From Prevotella dentasini JCM 15908 (GTDB lineage: Bacteria; Bacteroidota; Bacteroidia; Bacteroidales; Bacteroidaceae), in contig NZ_BAKG01000016.1 in the NCBI RefSeq assembly GCF_000614065.1, positions 17,435 to 81,434 on the forward strand: a stretch of DNA of 64,000 bases, written 5' to 3'. The first letter of the stretch is position 1. The number at the start of each line of letters is the position of its first letter. A program made the position numbers and the translations under genes. Below, piece after piece: positions 41,980-51,341 of this stretch. The notes beneath the pieces were generated by a model. That model was not told the DNA's origin. It searched no databases and saw nothing but the letters and a program-made list of their open reading frames with translations.

Positions 41980-44673
41980 TTATCTTCCCGACTGCGAAAT
42001 CAGGTCGGTGATGTCGTTGTTGAACGTCTCGTTCTTCATCAGCTCCTCGATGCTTACGTGCATGCGGTACCGCCAGTAGTGCTTCGGATTGGCAGGGATG
42101 TTGATGCGCTCGGCGTTCGGGTCTGCCAGCCGGATTTCCTCGTCGATGCTCATCCAGTCCTGTATGCCGAGGATGCAGAGCATGCTCGGCGAGGTGAGGT
42201 GGCGGCTGACGACGTCTCTTGCGAGCCATCCCGGCAGCGGATGCGGAGCCGGGCCGCCGCGGTGGAGCATGCTGTTGAAGTAGTCCTGCGTGCGTGCCCA
42301 GTCCTCGTCCCACCACTGGCGGAGCGTCGCCATGTCGTGGGTGGAGATGGTGCTCACGCTGCGGTAGGGGTTAGCCCCGAGGTGTCCGAATCGTACCTTC
42401 GGGTCTTTCGGCATGCTCTGTATCTCGAGCGAGAGGATGCGGAGTTCGTCCATCACCCATGCCACGCAGTCGGGTACCATGCCGAGGTCTTCGGCACAGA
42501 CGAGCATGCGTGTCGCATTGACCAGCTTGGGCAGCTTCTTCATCGCCTCCTGATACCAGAACTGGTTGTTGCGGCGATAGTAATAGTCGTTGTACAGACG
42601 GTTGAACACCGCCTTGTCGCTGTCGTAAAGGCTCTCGTAGATGAACGCGAACTGAACGCTGATGCGTGGGTGGAACCGGTTCGGGTCGCGGTGGTCGCGT
42701 ACAAATAGCACGTCGCTGATGAGCGAATAGAGTCCGTCGCGAATCCACACGTCCTTGTCGGTGTCTTTGCCTTCGAAGGCTTTCTCCACCTTGCGCTGCG
42801 TATCGTATTCGGCGCGCATCTTGTAGCGGTCGCCCCAAGTGTGCTCCACGTACTTTTCGCGTACCTCGTCGGCATGTTCGCGGAAGACGCGGTCGAGCAC
42901 CCAGTCGGCTATGAACGGCTCGGTGAACAGCTCTTCCTGCCAGTGCAGTCCGTATCCCTCCACCTCCTCGCGGCTCATTCCGAGTGCCGGGGAGAACTGG
43001 CCGAGCAGTCCGTGAACCGAGTGTACGGGAATCTCCCAGATGCGGAAGAAGCCCAGCACGTGGTCAATGCGGTAGGCGTCGAAATACTTCGCCATGTTCT
43101 GGAATCGGTTCACCCACCACTGGCAGCCGTCCTTGATCATCTCGTCCCAGTTGTAGGTGGGGAAGCCCCAGTTCTGCCCGTTCACTGAGAAGTCGTCGGG
43201 CGGTGCGCCTGCCTGTCCGTTGAGGTTGAAGTAGCGCGGCTCCGTCCATACGTCGCAGCCGTGGCGGCTCACGCCGATGGGGATGTCGCCCTTGAGGATG
43301 ACCTTTTTCGACTGTGCGTATTCATGGACGGCTTTCAGCTGACTGCTGAGGATGAACTGCACATAATAGTAGAACGCCACCTCCTTGTACGCCTTGTTGC
43401 GTGGCGAGGAGAGCGTCTTGCGGTCGGCTTCGTCCCACTGCTTGTGGTCTTGCCAACGCGAGAAGTCGGCCGTGTGATACTTGTCGCGCAGAAAGCTGTA
43501 TTGGGCGTAGGGTACGAGCCAGCTCTCGGTTTCGGCAAAGAACGCCTTGAAGGCATCGCTGTCCAATACGGCCTTGCCCTCCTGCTCGAAAAGCAGGCGG
43601 AGGTATTCGGTCTTCGTGTCGTTCACGCGCTCGTAGTCTATCTGCGGCAGGGCGTTGAGTTCCTTGCGCAGTGTCTCGAACCTCTCGCGCTGCTTCTTGT
43701 CCTTCAGCTCCGGCAGGGAGGTCAGGTCGGCATACTGCGGATGCAGTGCAAAGATGGATATGCAGCTGTAGGGATAAGAGTCCGTCCAAGTATGGGTAGT
43801 CGTGGTGTCGTTGATAGGGAGGATTTGCAGCGCACGCTGCTTCGTCAGGCTTACCCAGTCAATCATCTTCTTCAGGTCGCCGAAGTCGCCGATACCGAAG
43901 CTCGTCTCGGAGCGGAGCGAGAACACCGGCACGAGCGTGCCTGCCACGCGGACGGGCGGAATGGGGAAGAGGGCCTCGTCGAGTTCGTAGACAACGGCAT
44001 CACCGTCTTCCATCGTCGGAAGCTCAATGGTGCGGTTGTTGCTCTGTTCCCAGACCGGGGTCAGGTCGCTGCTCTCGTTCTCAATGAAGAACTTCACCTC
44101 GAACTTGCTGCCGGCCAGAAGCGAGGCATCCAGCTCTACTGCCCATTCGTTGATGTTCTGCAGGCGCATGGGCAGAGACTTCTCCGTCTTCCATGCACCT
44201 ATCAGTGGGTCGGAGCCGGAAATGTGGAGCCGGTCGCCGTCGTTGAGCTGTGGGGCGCGTAGCTTAAGGTAGACGACCTTGTTGAAACGGTTGAGCGCAG
44301 CCTTGTCGGTCTTTACATTCTTCACGCAGCCGGTAATGGCTGATGTGTAGAGGTAGGCATTGTCGGGAATGTCGTTCCAGTGGTCGAAAATGCGGTAGTT
44401 CAGTCCTCGCTCGGCATCGAATACCAAGCGGTGGGTGAAAGTGCTCCATTCCCTGCGCTCCTCGTAGTCTCCTCTAAGGATGGTGTAGAAATAGTCAATC
44501 TGTGTGCCGGGCTTAACATCCCTGTTGATGTCCACCGACCATCGGTGTCCGTCGCCCGTATGCATCCTGTACTGGGAAGCCTCGATGCTTCCGCCATGCA
44601 GCCCCGTTACGATATTCAGGACCAAATCCTGTCCATAATAGGTCTGATAGTCTATATTAAATTGTAAATTCAT
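41980..44673 (-). CDS. malQ: 4-alpha-glucanotransferase, GH77 with N-terminal starch-binding domains
   Basis: 897 residues without a signal peptide, hence cytoplasmic. Residues 1-250 or so form two CBM20-like domains (the second with YLKLRAPQLNDGDRLHISGS and GAWKTEKSLPM), as in plant DPE2 and Bacteroidetes MalQ. The GH77 barrel begins at PVRVAGTLVPVFSLRSETSF with GIGDFGDLKKMIDW. Catalytic residues: Asp in YFDAYRIDHVLGFFR, Glu in VCAEDLG, Asp in STHDM. It disproportionates maltose and maltodextrins to glucose and longer chains. Probably first gene of the minus-strand enzyme operon; its promoter carries a degenerate LacI operator. Confidence 0.93.
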   Translation of the reverse strand: MNLQFNIDYQTYYGQDLVLNIVTGLHGGSIEASQYRMHTGDGHRWSVDINRDVKPGTQIDYFYTILRGDYEERREWSTFTHRLVFDAERGLNYRIFDHWNDIPDNAYLYTSAITGCVKNVKTDKAALNRFNKVVYLKLRAPQLNDGDRLHISGSDPLIGAWKTEKSLPMRLQNINEWAVELDASLLAGSKFEVKFFIENESSDLTPVWEQSNNRTIELPTMEDGDAVVYELDEALFPIPPVRVAGTLVPVFSLRSETSFGIGDFGDLKKMIDWVSLTKQRALQILPINDTTTTHTWTDSYPYSCISIFALHPQYADLTSLPELKDKKQRERFETLRKELNALPQIDYERVNDTKTEYLRLLFEQEGKAVLDSDAFKAFFAETESWLVPYAQYSFLRDKYHTADFSRWQDHKQWDEADRKTLSSPRNKAYKEVAFYYYVQFILSSQLKAVHEYAQSKKVILKGDIPIGVSRHGCDVWTEPRYFNLNGQAGAPPDDFSVNGQNWGFPTYNWDEMIKDGCQWWVNRFQNMAKYFDAYRIDHVLGFFRIWEIPVHSVHGLLGQFSPALGMSREEVEGYGLHWQEELFTEPFIADWVLDRVFREHADEVREKYVEHTWGDRYKMRAEYDTQRKVEKAFEGKDTDKDVWIRDGLYSLISDVLFVRDHRDPNRFHPRISVQFAFIYESLYDSDKAVFNRLYNDYYYRRNNQFWYQEAMKKLPKLVNATRMLVCAEDLGMVPDCVAWVMDELRILSLEIQSMPKDPKVRFGHLGANPYRSVSTISTHDMATLRQWWDEDWARTQDYFNSMLHRGGPAPHPLPGWLARDVVSRHLTSPSMLCILGIQDWMSIDEEIRLADPNAERINIPANPKHYWRYRMHVSIEELMKNETFNNDITDLISQSGR

Positions 44674-44697
44674 AGAGCTGGGTTAGTTATTTTGCTC

Positions 44698-44705
44698 CAA
44701 AGTTA
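44698..44705 (-). promoter_or_regulatory. malQ promoter -7 box
   Basis: Minus-strand TAACTTTG, 25 bp upstream of the ATG. A second identical box is at 44718-44725. The first lies exactly 55 nt from the operator-like site at 44761-44772, and no -33 TTTG is present. Confidence 0.55.
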
Positions 44706-44760
44706 ATAATAAAAAGTCAAAGTTACACCCATAAATTGCATGAATTATTTCAATTGTTGC

Positions 44761-44772
44761 GTAATCGTTTGC
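44761..44772. promoter_or_regulatory. Degenerate LacI-family operator upstream of malQ
   Basis: GTAATCGTTTGC matches GCAAACGTTTGC at 10 of 12 positions. It is believed mainly because the distance to the -7 box equals that at susC and the amylase gene. Confidence 0.5.
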
Positions 44773-44888
44773 GCGCCTGTGGTTGCCGTCCGTGCTCAGA
44801 TGGTCGGGTATGCCTGTTCAAGAGGCTGTGGAACGGTTTTGCGTTTCAGGATTCATTAACAAATTTGCAGCGAGTCTTTTCTATAAAA

Positions 44889-44920
44889 GGAAGGGACAGA
44901 CGTCCCCGTCTGTCCCTTCC
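44889..44920 (-). terminator. Terminator (bidirectional) downstream of the 45051-47975 gene
   Basis: Perfect 14-bp stem GGAAGGGACAGACG/CGTCTGTCCCTTCC with a TCCC loop, flanked by T4 on both strands. It stops minus-strand transcription before malQ. The stem belongs to the GGGACAGAC repeat family. Confidence 0.8.
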
Positions 44921-45050
44921 TTTTGTCTTGTCCGATAAAGTCATCTTGACTTCTATATATGAATTACAAAAGGCAATACGATTTCATTTTATATTCCTAA
45001 TGCAAGACGTACAGATAAGTTTTATCAAGAAACAAATGCGCCAATGTCTT

Positions 45051-47975
45051 TTACTTGGATTTGGACTTTGATGCAAAGTTGTATGTGATATGGAATAGCA
45101 CATACTGGGGGAGTACATTGTAATATTTCTCCTCAATTCCCTGTGCATTAAGCGTCCGGGTAACATTGTTCAGCTGATGCAGTATGTCGTATCCGTCTAA
45201 TTGGAGCAGCCACTTGCCATTGGCCAGAGGATAGCTTAGGCGTGCGTTCCATACCCATTCGTTCCTATCCAAGGCATTGTTGGTGTATCCGTGGTGAGTG
45301 TAAAGGGTCATGCCCGTGCTGACCTGCATGTTCCATGGCAGCTGTACTTGTGCCGTGAAGCCGTTTTTCATTTCCAGTGTCTTGATGGTGGAGAAGTCCT
45401 GTCGTGCACTTGTGGTTCTTCCCCATGTTGCATCGGAGAACAGACCTATAGACGCTGAAGCCCCCAAGCTGTAGTCTACTTGGATATTCTCTGTCAACAG
45501 CCGTGTCCCGACAATGCAGCGTTCTGGGGCAGGCATGTCGCTGTTACCCGTGTAGTCAACGCTGCGGTTGTATCCGATGCCCAACATTGTCTTGAGGTTG
45601 ATGTTTTTCAGCTTTCCGACAGGACTGCTCATTCCGATGTTCAGGTTTCCCGTCCAGTTCCCATTGACATTCATCGGCTGATTGGTCCTGACGCCCGACT
45701 GCCTGTCGTATAGATAGCTCATGGCAATTGCGTTTTGCACGGGCTTAAAGACTCCCTCTATTGCCCACATGGCTTTCTTTGCAGGATATATCCTGACGAA
45801 AGAGGCAATGACCTGATGATACAGGGAAGTTCTGAGGTGGGGATTCCCTGTGGCAATGTTGAGTGGATTCGTAGTGTCGTGTATGTTCAGGTACATGTTC
45901 ATGTCCGGGCTTTGAGATTGCAGGGCGTATTGCAACATGGCCTGATACTTATAGTTCGTACTCGTCCATTTCAGATAGGTGCTTTGTATGTTGATAAGGA
46001 TGTTGCGCTTTGTGAATGTCGTGTCAACGCTACCGCGGAAATAGGACAGCTCCCTGTTCTGAAAGGAGAGCGGTGTTGCCAGCTGCGCCTGCCAGATGGA
46101 TTTCCCGGTCTTATAATCCCATATCAAGAACGATTCTATTGTATGCCGGTTTGTCCGTAGTCTGGATTCATAGCTGTTGTCGCTGTCTAATGTGTGCAGA
46201 TAGGCAGTGTAGGAGGGAAGTTCGCCCAAGGCATGGTTGTTGTCCTCTTCCCAGCCTGAAAGCTGATGGAACAGGTAAAGCATCGAGGTCGATTTAGTGT
46301 AATTCCGGTCAAATCCGTAGCTGAAGTTTATGGATAGATTCTTATTAGCGATATAGCTGTATGTAGTCTTTGCCGTGATGCTGTAGTCGCGGTTGGGGAC
46401 AACATCGAAATACCTGTTCCTGAAATCCTTTGAGGCAAGTTTTCCCTGCGAATAGTATTCAATCAGGTTATGGTCGAATATATTTTGCTTCGTATCATTA
46501 TACGATGAGCTTAGATATAGTGTGAGGTAATCTGGTATGCGGTTGAACTTGATGATGGATTTCAGCTCCAGTCCTGCCTGCCATCCATGCAGATTCTCTT
46601 TCGCCTGTTTTGTGTTCCTGTTGATGGCAGCGGTTTGCAGGCTGCCGGCCAGCTGTCGGGTGAATAGACTCCCGGTTGTGATTCCGCTGCTGAAGATACC
46701 GTCTCTGTTGGCCAGTATTGAGGCATAGTCCGACCAGTTATGGTTGTTGCTATAGCTGAAACGCGGCAGAATCTCGAGATTGGCTTTCTTCCACTCGAAG
46801 TATATGCGGTTGTCGGCAGAAACAGAGAAAGACTTTTTCCGTGCGTTGTCCGCTATGCGGTTAAACAGGTTTCCGCCATTAATGAAGTGGGTCTGATAGG
46901 TTTGCAGCTCGGTAGTGTTTTTGGAGTGGGCGACATTGACGTTTCCGCTTATTTTATACCGTCCGTCCATGTCGTCTATGTCGTAGTCTATGCCTCCGTT
47001 CTGTAGTGTTGTTATCCCTTCCTGTAGCTCTGCCGGACTCCAGTTCGTGTTTTCTCCGGGCTTGTCGCTGCTGTTCAGGTTGTTGGCATTGCCATAGACT
47101 CCTATTCTTGAGTGGTTGGTATGGCGCAGGGCAAATAGCCGGGCAAGGTACAGGTCGTCGTTTCCGCCGCCAAGCTCCACATTCCCCGAGAATCCGGCAG
47201 AGTATTGTTTCTTCAGCCTTACGTCCATTACGTATCGCTCGTCGCCTGCCACTCTGTGCCCGGTAAATTTGCTGTCATCTCCTTGCTTCCTGTATACGTC
47301 TATTTTATTTACCATGTAATTGGGAAGGTTACTCAGCAGAACGCGGTTGTTTCCCTTGAAGAAATCCTTTCCGTCGAGAAGCAGGCTCTCTACAAACTGT
47401 CCGTTGACGTATATTTTACCGTCCTTTGTCAGCGTAGTTCCCGGAAGCTGTCTGATGAGAGACTCCAGCATCGACCCCTCTGCCAGTTGGAAGGCACTGG
47501 CGTCATAGACGATGGTGTCTCCTTTCAGGGTAAACTTCACCTTGGTGGCTTTCACTACCACTTCGTCCAAGTCTATGGTCTTGCTTCTTTGCAAGTAGAT
47601 GTTGGGTATGTCGCGTGAATATTCCCGATGGTACAGGTTTCTCAGGGAGATGGTCTGGGTGGCTGTTTCATAGCCGTTTTTTCTTACACGGATGATATAG
47701 TCTCCTTCTTTTTTGGGAATACGCAGGGCATATTCCGACGTATAGGAGAGATTTTCCTCCGACCTGTACTCTTGTGTAGATACGGCGGAGTCTATTATTG
47801 CCGTATCACCATTTGCCGGCATAATATCTACGGTACATTCAAGAAGCTGCACCTTTGTGCCGGCTTCAAATATCTTCCCGTTGAGCATGAATGTGTTTTC
47901 CTGTGCGAATGTTGACATACTCCCCCAATAAAGGAACAAGAGGAGTACGCAGGTTATTTTCTGATAGTGTTTCAT
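45051..47975 (-). CDS. Outer-membrane beta-barrel protein, TonB-receptor-like
   Basis: 974 residues from the ATG at 47975 with signal peptide KHYQKITCVLLLFLYWGSMS. It has an N-terminal carboxypeptidase-regulatory-like fold (KIFEAGTKVQLLECTVDI, EGDYIIRVRKNGYE), a plug-like region (LDEVVVKATKVKFTLKGDTI, LIRQLPGTTLTKDGKIYVNG, VNKIDVYRKQGDD), then a large barrel ending in an aromatic-rich strand. This architecture fits the outer-membrane beta-barrel family related to SusC but without the SusC box and without a SusD partner. It sits inside the starch region but has its own promoter (48111-48142) and terminator, so a link to starch is not shown. Ligand unknown. Confidence 0.8.
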   Translation of the reverse strand: MKHYQKITCVLLLFLYWGSMSTFAQENTFMLNGKIFEAGTKVQLLECTVDIMPANGDTAIIDSAVSTQEYRSEENLSYTSEYALRIPKKEGDYIIRVRKNGYETATQTISLRNLYHREYSRDIPNIYLQRSKTIDLDEVVVKATKVKFTLKGDTIVYDASAFQLAEGSMLESLIRQLPGTTLTKDGKIYVNGQFVESLLLDGKDFFKGNNRVLLSNLPNYMVNKIDVYRKQGDDSKFTGHRVAGDERYVMDVRLKKQYSAGFSGNVELGGGNDDLYLARLFALRHTNHSRIGVYGNANNLNSSDKPGENTNWSPAELQEGITTLQNGGIDYDIDDMDGRYKISGNVNVAHSKNTTELQTYQTHFINGGNLFNRIADNARKKSFSVSADNRIYFEWKKANLEILPRFSYSNNHNWSDYASILANRDGIFSSGITTGSLFTRQLAGSLQTAAINRNTKQAKENLHGWQAGLELKSIIKFNRIPDYLTLYLSSSYNDTKQNIFDHNLIEYYSQGKLASKDFRNRYFDVVPNRDYSITAKTTYSYIANKNLSINFSYGFDRNYTKSTSMLYLFHQLSGWEEDNNHALGELPSYTAYLHTLDSDNSYESRLRTNRHTIESFLIWDYKTGKSIWQAQLATPLSFQNRELSYFRGSVDTTFTKRNILINIQSTYLKWTSTNYKYQAMLQYALQSQSPDMNMYLNIHDTTNPLNIATGNPHLRTSLYHQVIASFVRIYPAKKAMWAIEGVFKPVQNAIAMSYLYDRQSGVRTNQPMNVNGNWTGNLNIGMSSPVGKLKNINLKTMLGIGYNRSVDYTGNSDMPAPERCIVGTRLLTENIQVDYSLGASASIGLFSDATWGRTTSARQDFSTIKTLEMKNGFTAQVQLPWNMQVSTGMTLYTHHGYTNNALDRNEWVWNARLSYPLANGKWLLQLDGYDILHQLNNVTRTLNAQGIEEKYYNVLPQYVLFHITYNFASKSKSK

Positions 47976-48110
47976 ATATATAAGGATAATTAATCGTAAT
48001 GTATTCCAGTCATCAGGTTTTCTGTGCCGGTAGTTTCCTGTTGGCGTAGTCTGGCCTTTGGGGATAAGCTGTCTCTTGTTAGCAAACAGCATTGCAACTA
48101 ATTTCTTTTG

Positions 48111-48142
48111 CAAAAGTATAAAAAGAAAATGAAACAAGCAAA
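48111..48142 (-). promoter_or_regulatory. Promoter of the 45051-47975 gene
   Basis: Minus strand: TTTG (48139-48142), 20-nt spacer, TACTTTTG (48111-48118); leader about 130 nt. Confidence 0.62.
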
Positions 48143-48522
48143 CATTCTTTAATATTATCATTTTTTTTTATATTACTGCGTTAAATTGATAGTTCGGATT
48201 GTCGGAAGAATGTTGATGGAAGCAAGAAGACGATAGTTAAAAATATTGACAAAGATGAAATAGCCTCATTGACAGAATATTTACGGAGAGGAAAATGTAA
48301 CGTCTTAGTGGTCAGAAGTTTTTCGTTCTTGGTACGGATAAGGTCCGTTCATATTTCCAACAAGCCTTATTCGTTATGCGAACAAGCCTTGCCGGCAGGC
48401 CGGAAGTGGCACTTTCACCACCTGAAAGTGCCACTCTTCCCTTTCCGTTTGGAATTTATTTTACAGATAGCATACGCCTGCTGTTTGGAGAATCCATATA
48501 GCATCCGTGGTGGGGGGAAAGG
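48143..48522. other. Intergenic stretch between the barrel gene and the MFS gene
   Basis: No gene seen. It holds AAAGTGCC repeat copy 5 (48375-48436). Confidence 0.5.
48375..48436. repeat. AAAGTGCC palindromic intergenic repeat, copy 5
   Basis: TATGCGAACAAGCC, then GGAAGTGGCACTTTCACC and CTGAAAGTGCCACTC. A degenerate copy with a GCCGGCAGGC insertion between modules. Confidence 0.65.
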
Positions 48523-48555
48523 AAAAAGGCATCGGACTATCACAGCCCAATGCCT
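48523..48555 (-). terminator. Terminator of the MFS transporter gene
   Basis: Minus strand: AGGCATTGG pairs with CCGATGCCT (one mismatch), followed by TTTTTCC. It lies 33 bp after the stop. Confidence 0.7.
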
Positions 48556-48587
48556 CCGTAAGCTAATCATATATAATCATGAAAAAA

Positions 48588-49897
48588 TTATTCGGTCGTC
48601 TTGTCCTTGATAATCGTTACTGCCAGCGCACCGATAACGAGGGCAACGCCTGCTACAATCATCATGTTGCTTTGTACCGAACCCACCATGCCGAGGATAA
48701 TGCCACCTACGGCAGCCGCCACAATCTGCGGAATACAGATGGTTCCGTTGAAGAGTCCGAGGTAGGCACCCATGTGGCCGTAGCCTCGAGGGCGTTGGTA
48801 ACGAAGGTAAACGGCATGGCGAGCATGGCCGCCCATGCGCAGCCGATGAGGACGAACGGCAGGAACATCATGTACTGGTCGTGAACAAAGGCGGTCATGG
48901 CGAAGCCGATGCCGCCAAGGACGAGCGAGAGGCTGTAGGCCATCTTGCGGTTCTTGAACTGCGGCAGCACCATGGCCCATACCACGGAGCCGATGGCCTG
49001 TACGGCGAAGAGGATGCCCACCCAGTTTCCGGCAGCCTGATAGCCTTCGCTGGCTACGTCGGTAGTGCCCCAGCAGTTGGCGGCAACCGTCCCGTTGGTG
49101 TAGGTCCACATATACATGAAGGCAAACCAGCAGAAGAACTGAACGAGGCCTACCTTCCAGAAAGTAGAGGGTGCGTTCTTGAGAAGGTCTATCCAGTTGG
49201 ATTTCGACTCGTTGTCGGATTCTTTCAGGTTGTGATACTCTGCGTATTCCTTCGGGGGCATCTCCTTCACCTTGGCAGTCGTGTAGATGACGCAGAGGAT
49301 AAGGATGGCTGCACCGATGTAGAAGGAATAGATAACCGAGTCGGGGACGATGCCCGGGGCGGCAACATTGGCGATGCCAAGTGCTGCAAAGGCGTATGGG
49401 AAGACGAATCCTACCACTGAGCCGGCGTTGCAGAGGAAGCTCTGAATGGCGTAGGCAAGGCCTTTCTGCTTCTCGTTCACCTCGTCGCCTACGAGCATCT
49501 TGAACGGCTGCATCGCCATGTTGATGCTTGTGTCGAGGAACATCAGCGCAACCAGTCCGAAAATCATGGCCGTGGAAACGCTCATGCCGAGTGAGCCGGC
49601 ATTGGGCAGCAGGCACATGACCAGCACGGCAAAGGCAGCACCCACGAAGAGATAGGGAATGCGGCGGCCGAAGCGCGTCCATGTCTTGTCGGAAAGTGTG
49701 CCGACAATCGGCTGCACGAGGATTCCCATCAGTGGCGGAAGAATCCAGAAGTAGCTCAGGCTGTGCGGGTCTGCACCGAGAGTAGCGAAGATTCGCGAGA
49801 TGTTTGCACTTTGGAGTGCGTAGGCAATCTGCACTCCGAAGAATCCGAAACTCAGATTCCAGAGTTGCCAGAATGTTTTATCAGCTCTTTGTTTCAT
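48588..49897 (-). CDS. MFS sugar (maltose-type) transporter (frame interrupted)
   Basis: Start at 49897 (MKQRADKTFWQLWNLSFGFF). Twelve hydrophobic helices of the SLC45/MalT-like branch: GVQIAYALQSANISRIF, the DKTWTRFGRRIPY loop after helix 2, and long central loop KEMPPKEYAEYHNLKESD. Near 48785 one G is missing (GAGGC to GAGGGC, the same context as the LicD gene); repair gives FVTNALEGYGHMGAYLGLFN and the end IIKDKTTE at 48588, for 436 residues. It is inferred to import maltose or glucose oligomers from the periplasm by proton symport, feeding MalQ. It lies 148 bp after the LacI-family gene on the same strand. Confidence 0.87.
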
Positions 49898-50045
49898 TGT
49901 ATTTTATTTTTAATTCTGTAGCTATGGTTGAAGGGGAATTGGCCCCTGAAAGGCTATGTTGGCTTGTCCTCCTGATTCATGAGCATATTATGCCATGTCT
50001 TGGCAGTTCCTTTCCGAAGCCTGTGCGGTCTTGGTGAATTATGAA

Positions 50046-51071
50046 TTACCTCGTTGTCCCTCTGATGATAAGCCGCGTTCGCACCACTCTTTTTTCGATG
50101 CTGTCTTTCGGAAGTGCACCCTCTACCTTTTCTATAAGGATGTTGGCTGCCTCTTCCCCTACCCGGAGTCCGCGCTGCTCGACGGTAGTCAGCATGGGTT
50201 CGCAGGCAATGGCACGTTCGCCGTTGGTGAATCCGCAGATGGAAATGTCGTCGGGTATGCGGTAGCCCATCCGCTTGCACGAATAGAGAATACCGATGGC
50301 AGTATCGTCGTTGACGGCAAAGAATGAGTCGGGTGGGGTGGGAAGCTCCATCACGTCGGGAGTTATCGCCTCGGCATCGGCCCTGTTGTCGCAGATGCGT
50401 ATCAGTCTGTCGTCGGGTTTCAGGCCGTGCTTCAGGAGCGCGTCGCGGTAGCCGTTGTACCGGTTCTTGCCAATCTCAAGATTGAGCGATACGCCGTAGT
50501 AGGCAATGCGCTTGCATCCGGTGTCTATCAGATGGGTAACGGCGGCGTAGGCACCCATGTAGTCGTCGACCACCACACGGCTGGCGTTGACGCCCGTGCT
50601 GATGCGGTCGTAGAAGACAAGCGGCAGGCCGTGGTCGACGAGCTGTTGGAAGTGGTCGTACTTGATGGAGTCCTTGGCCTGCGAAACGATGACGCCGCAG
50701 ACTTTGTTCTCATAGAACGATTTGCATATTTGCACTTCCTTGTCGTATTTCTCCCCACTCTGTGCCACCATGACGCGGTAGCCGCGGGCAGAAGCCTCTT
50801 CCTCGATGCCTGCCAATACGGACGAGAAGTAGAAATGAGTGAACTGTGGGACAATAACCCCGATGATTTTCAGCGGTTGCACTTTGCTTTTGCGCAACGT
50901 TTCGGCTATCATGTTCGGGAGAAAATTGTGCTCGCGCGCGTACTTTTTTATTTCTTCGCGCTTTTCTACCGAAATGCGCGGACTGTCTTTCAGTGCACGC
51001 GAGACGGTAGCCACCGAAACCCCAAGGTCCCGGGCTATATCTTTCATCGTCAAGTTTGAACCTTCTTTCAT
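50046..51071 (-). CDS. LacI-family transcriptional regulator of the starch locus
   Basis: 341 residues from the ATG at 51071 (MKEGSNLTMKDIARDLGVSV). The N-terminal helix-turn-helix TMKDIARDLGVSVATVSRAL and hinge (PNMIAETLRKSK) are followed by a periplasmic-binding-protein-like effector domain (IIGVIVPQFTHFYFSSVLAG, VDDYMGAYAAVTHLIDTG, FFAVNDDTAIGILYSCKRMG). It replaces the membrane-bound SusR of Bacteroides thetaiotaomicron. It is divergent from susC across a single palindromic operator at 51176-51187, positioned 55 nt from both -7 boxes. Position and missing -33 boxes suggest activation, including of its own gene. The effector is presumably maltose or a maltodextrin. Confidence 0.9.
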   Translation of the reverse strand: MKEGSNLTMKDIARDLGVSVATVSRALKDSPRISVEKREEIKKYAREHNFLPNMIAETLRKSKVQPLKIIGVIVPQFTHFYFSSVLAGIEEEASARGYRVMVAQSGEKYDKEVQICKSFYENKVCGVIVSQAKDSIKYDHFQQLVDHGLPLVFYDRISTGVNASRVVVDDYMGAYAAVTHLIDTGCKRIAYYGVSLNLEIGKNRYNGYRDALLKHGLKPDDRLIRICDNRADAEAITPDVMELPTPPDSFFAVNDDTAIGILYSCKRMGYRIPDDISICGFTNGERAIACEPMLTTVEQRGLRVGEEAANILIEKVEGALPKDSIEKRVVRTRLIIRGTTR

Positions 51072-51112
51072 CAGATTCCTGTTGGTTTTTAGTATAAATA
51101 TGAATTGTATCG

Positions 51113-51120
51113 CAAAAATA
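51113..51120 (-). promoter_or_regulatory. LacI-family gene promoter -7 box
   Basis: Minus-strand TATTTTTG, 55 nt from the operator (51121-51175 between). No -33 TTTG at the normal distance. Confidence 0.55.
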
Positions 51121-51175
51121 CACAATTTAACTGACTCGTTGACCTGTGTCAATTATTTAATGCAAAAATAAATGT

Positions 51176-51187
51176 GCAAACGTTTGC
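51176..51187. promoter_or_regulatory. LacI-family operator between regulator and susC
   Basis: GCAAACGTTTGC (extended TGCAAACGTTTGCA, 51175-51188), a perfect palindrome centred between two divergent promoters, 55 nt from each -7 box. Confidence 0.85.
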
Positions 51188-51242
51188 ATAAACCTTTTCG
51201 CAAATTTAATGGAAAAAAAGTGCAAAATAATTTTAATACCTA

Positions 51243-51250
51243 TAACTTTG
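51243..51250 (+). promoter_or_regulatory. susC promoter -7 box
   Basis: TAACTTTG, 92 nt upstream of the susC ATG and 55 nt downstream of the operator. The -33 position reads AGTGCA rather than TTTG. Confidence 0.65.
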
Positions 51251-51341
51251 CAAAAAATTAAGCCCATGACACGGCTATTAACCAAAACAAAGTTTTGAGA
51301 ACGATCATACTTTAATCAATTATAATAACTTTAACAACAAA

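Noticed and set aside
44718..44725. Second TAACTTTG as the regulated malQ -7 box
   Set aside because: It is only 35 nt from the operator-like site, unlike the 55-nt spacing shared by the other promoters; kept only as a possible alternative start.
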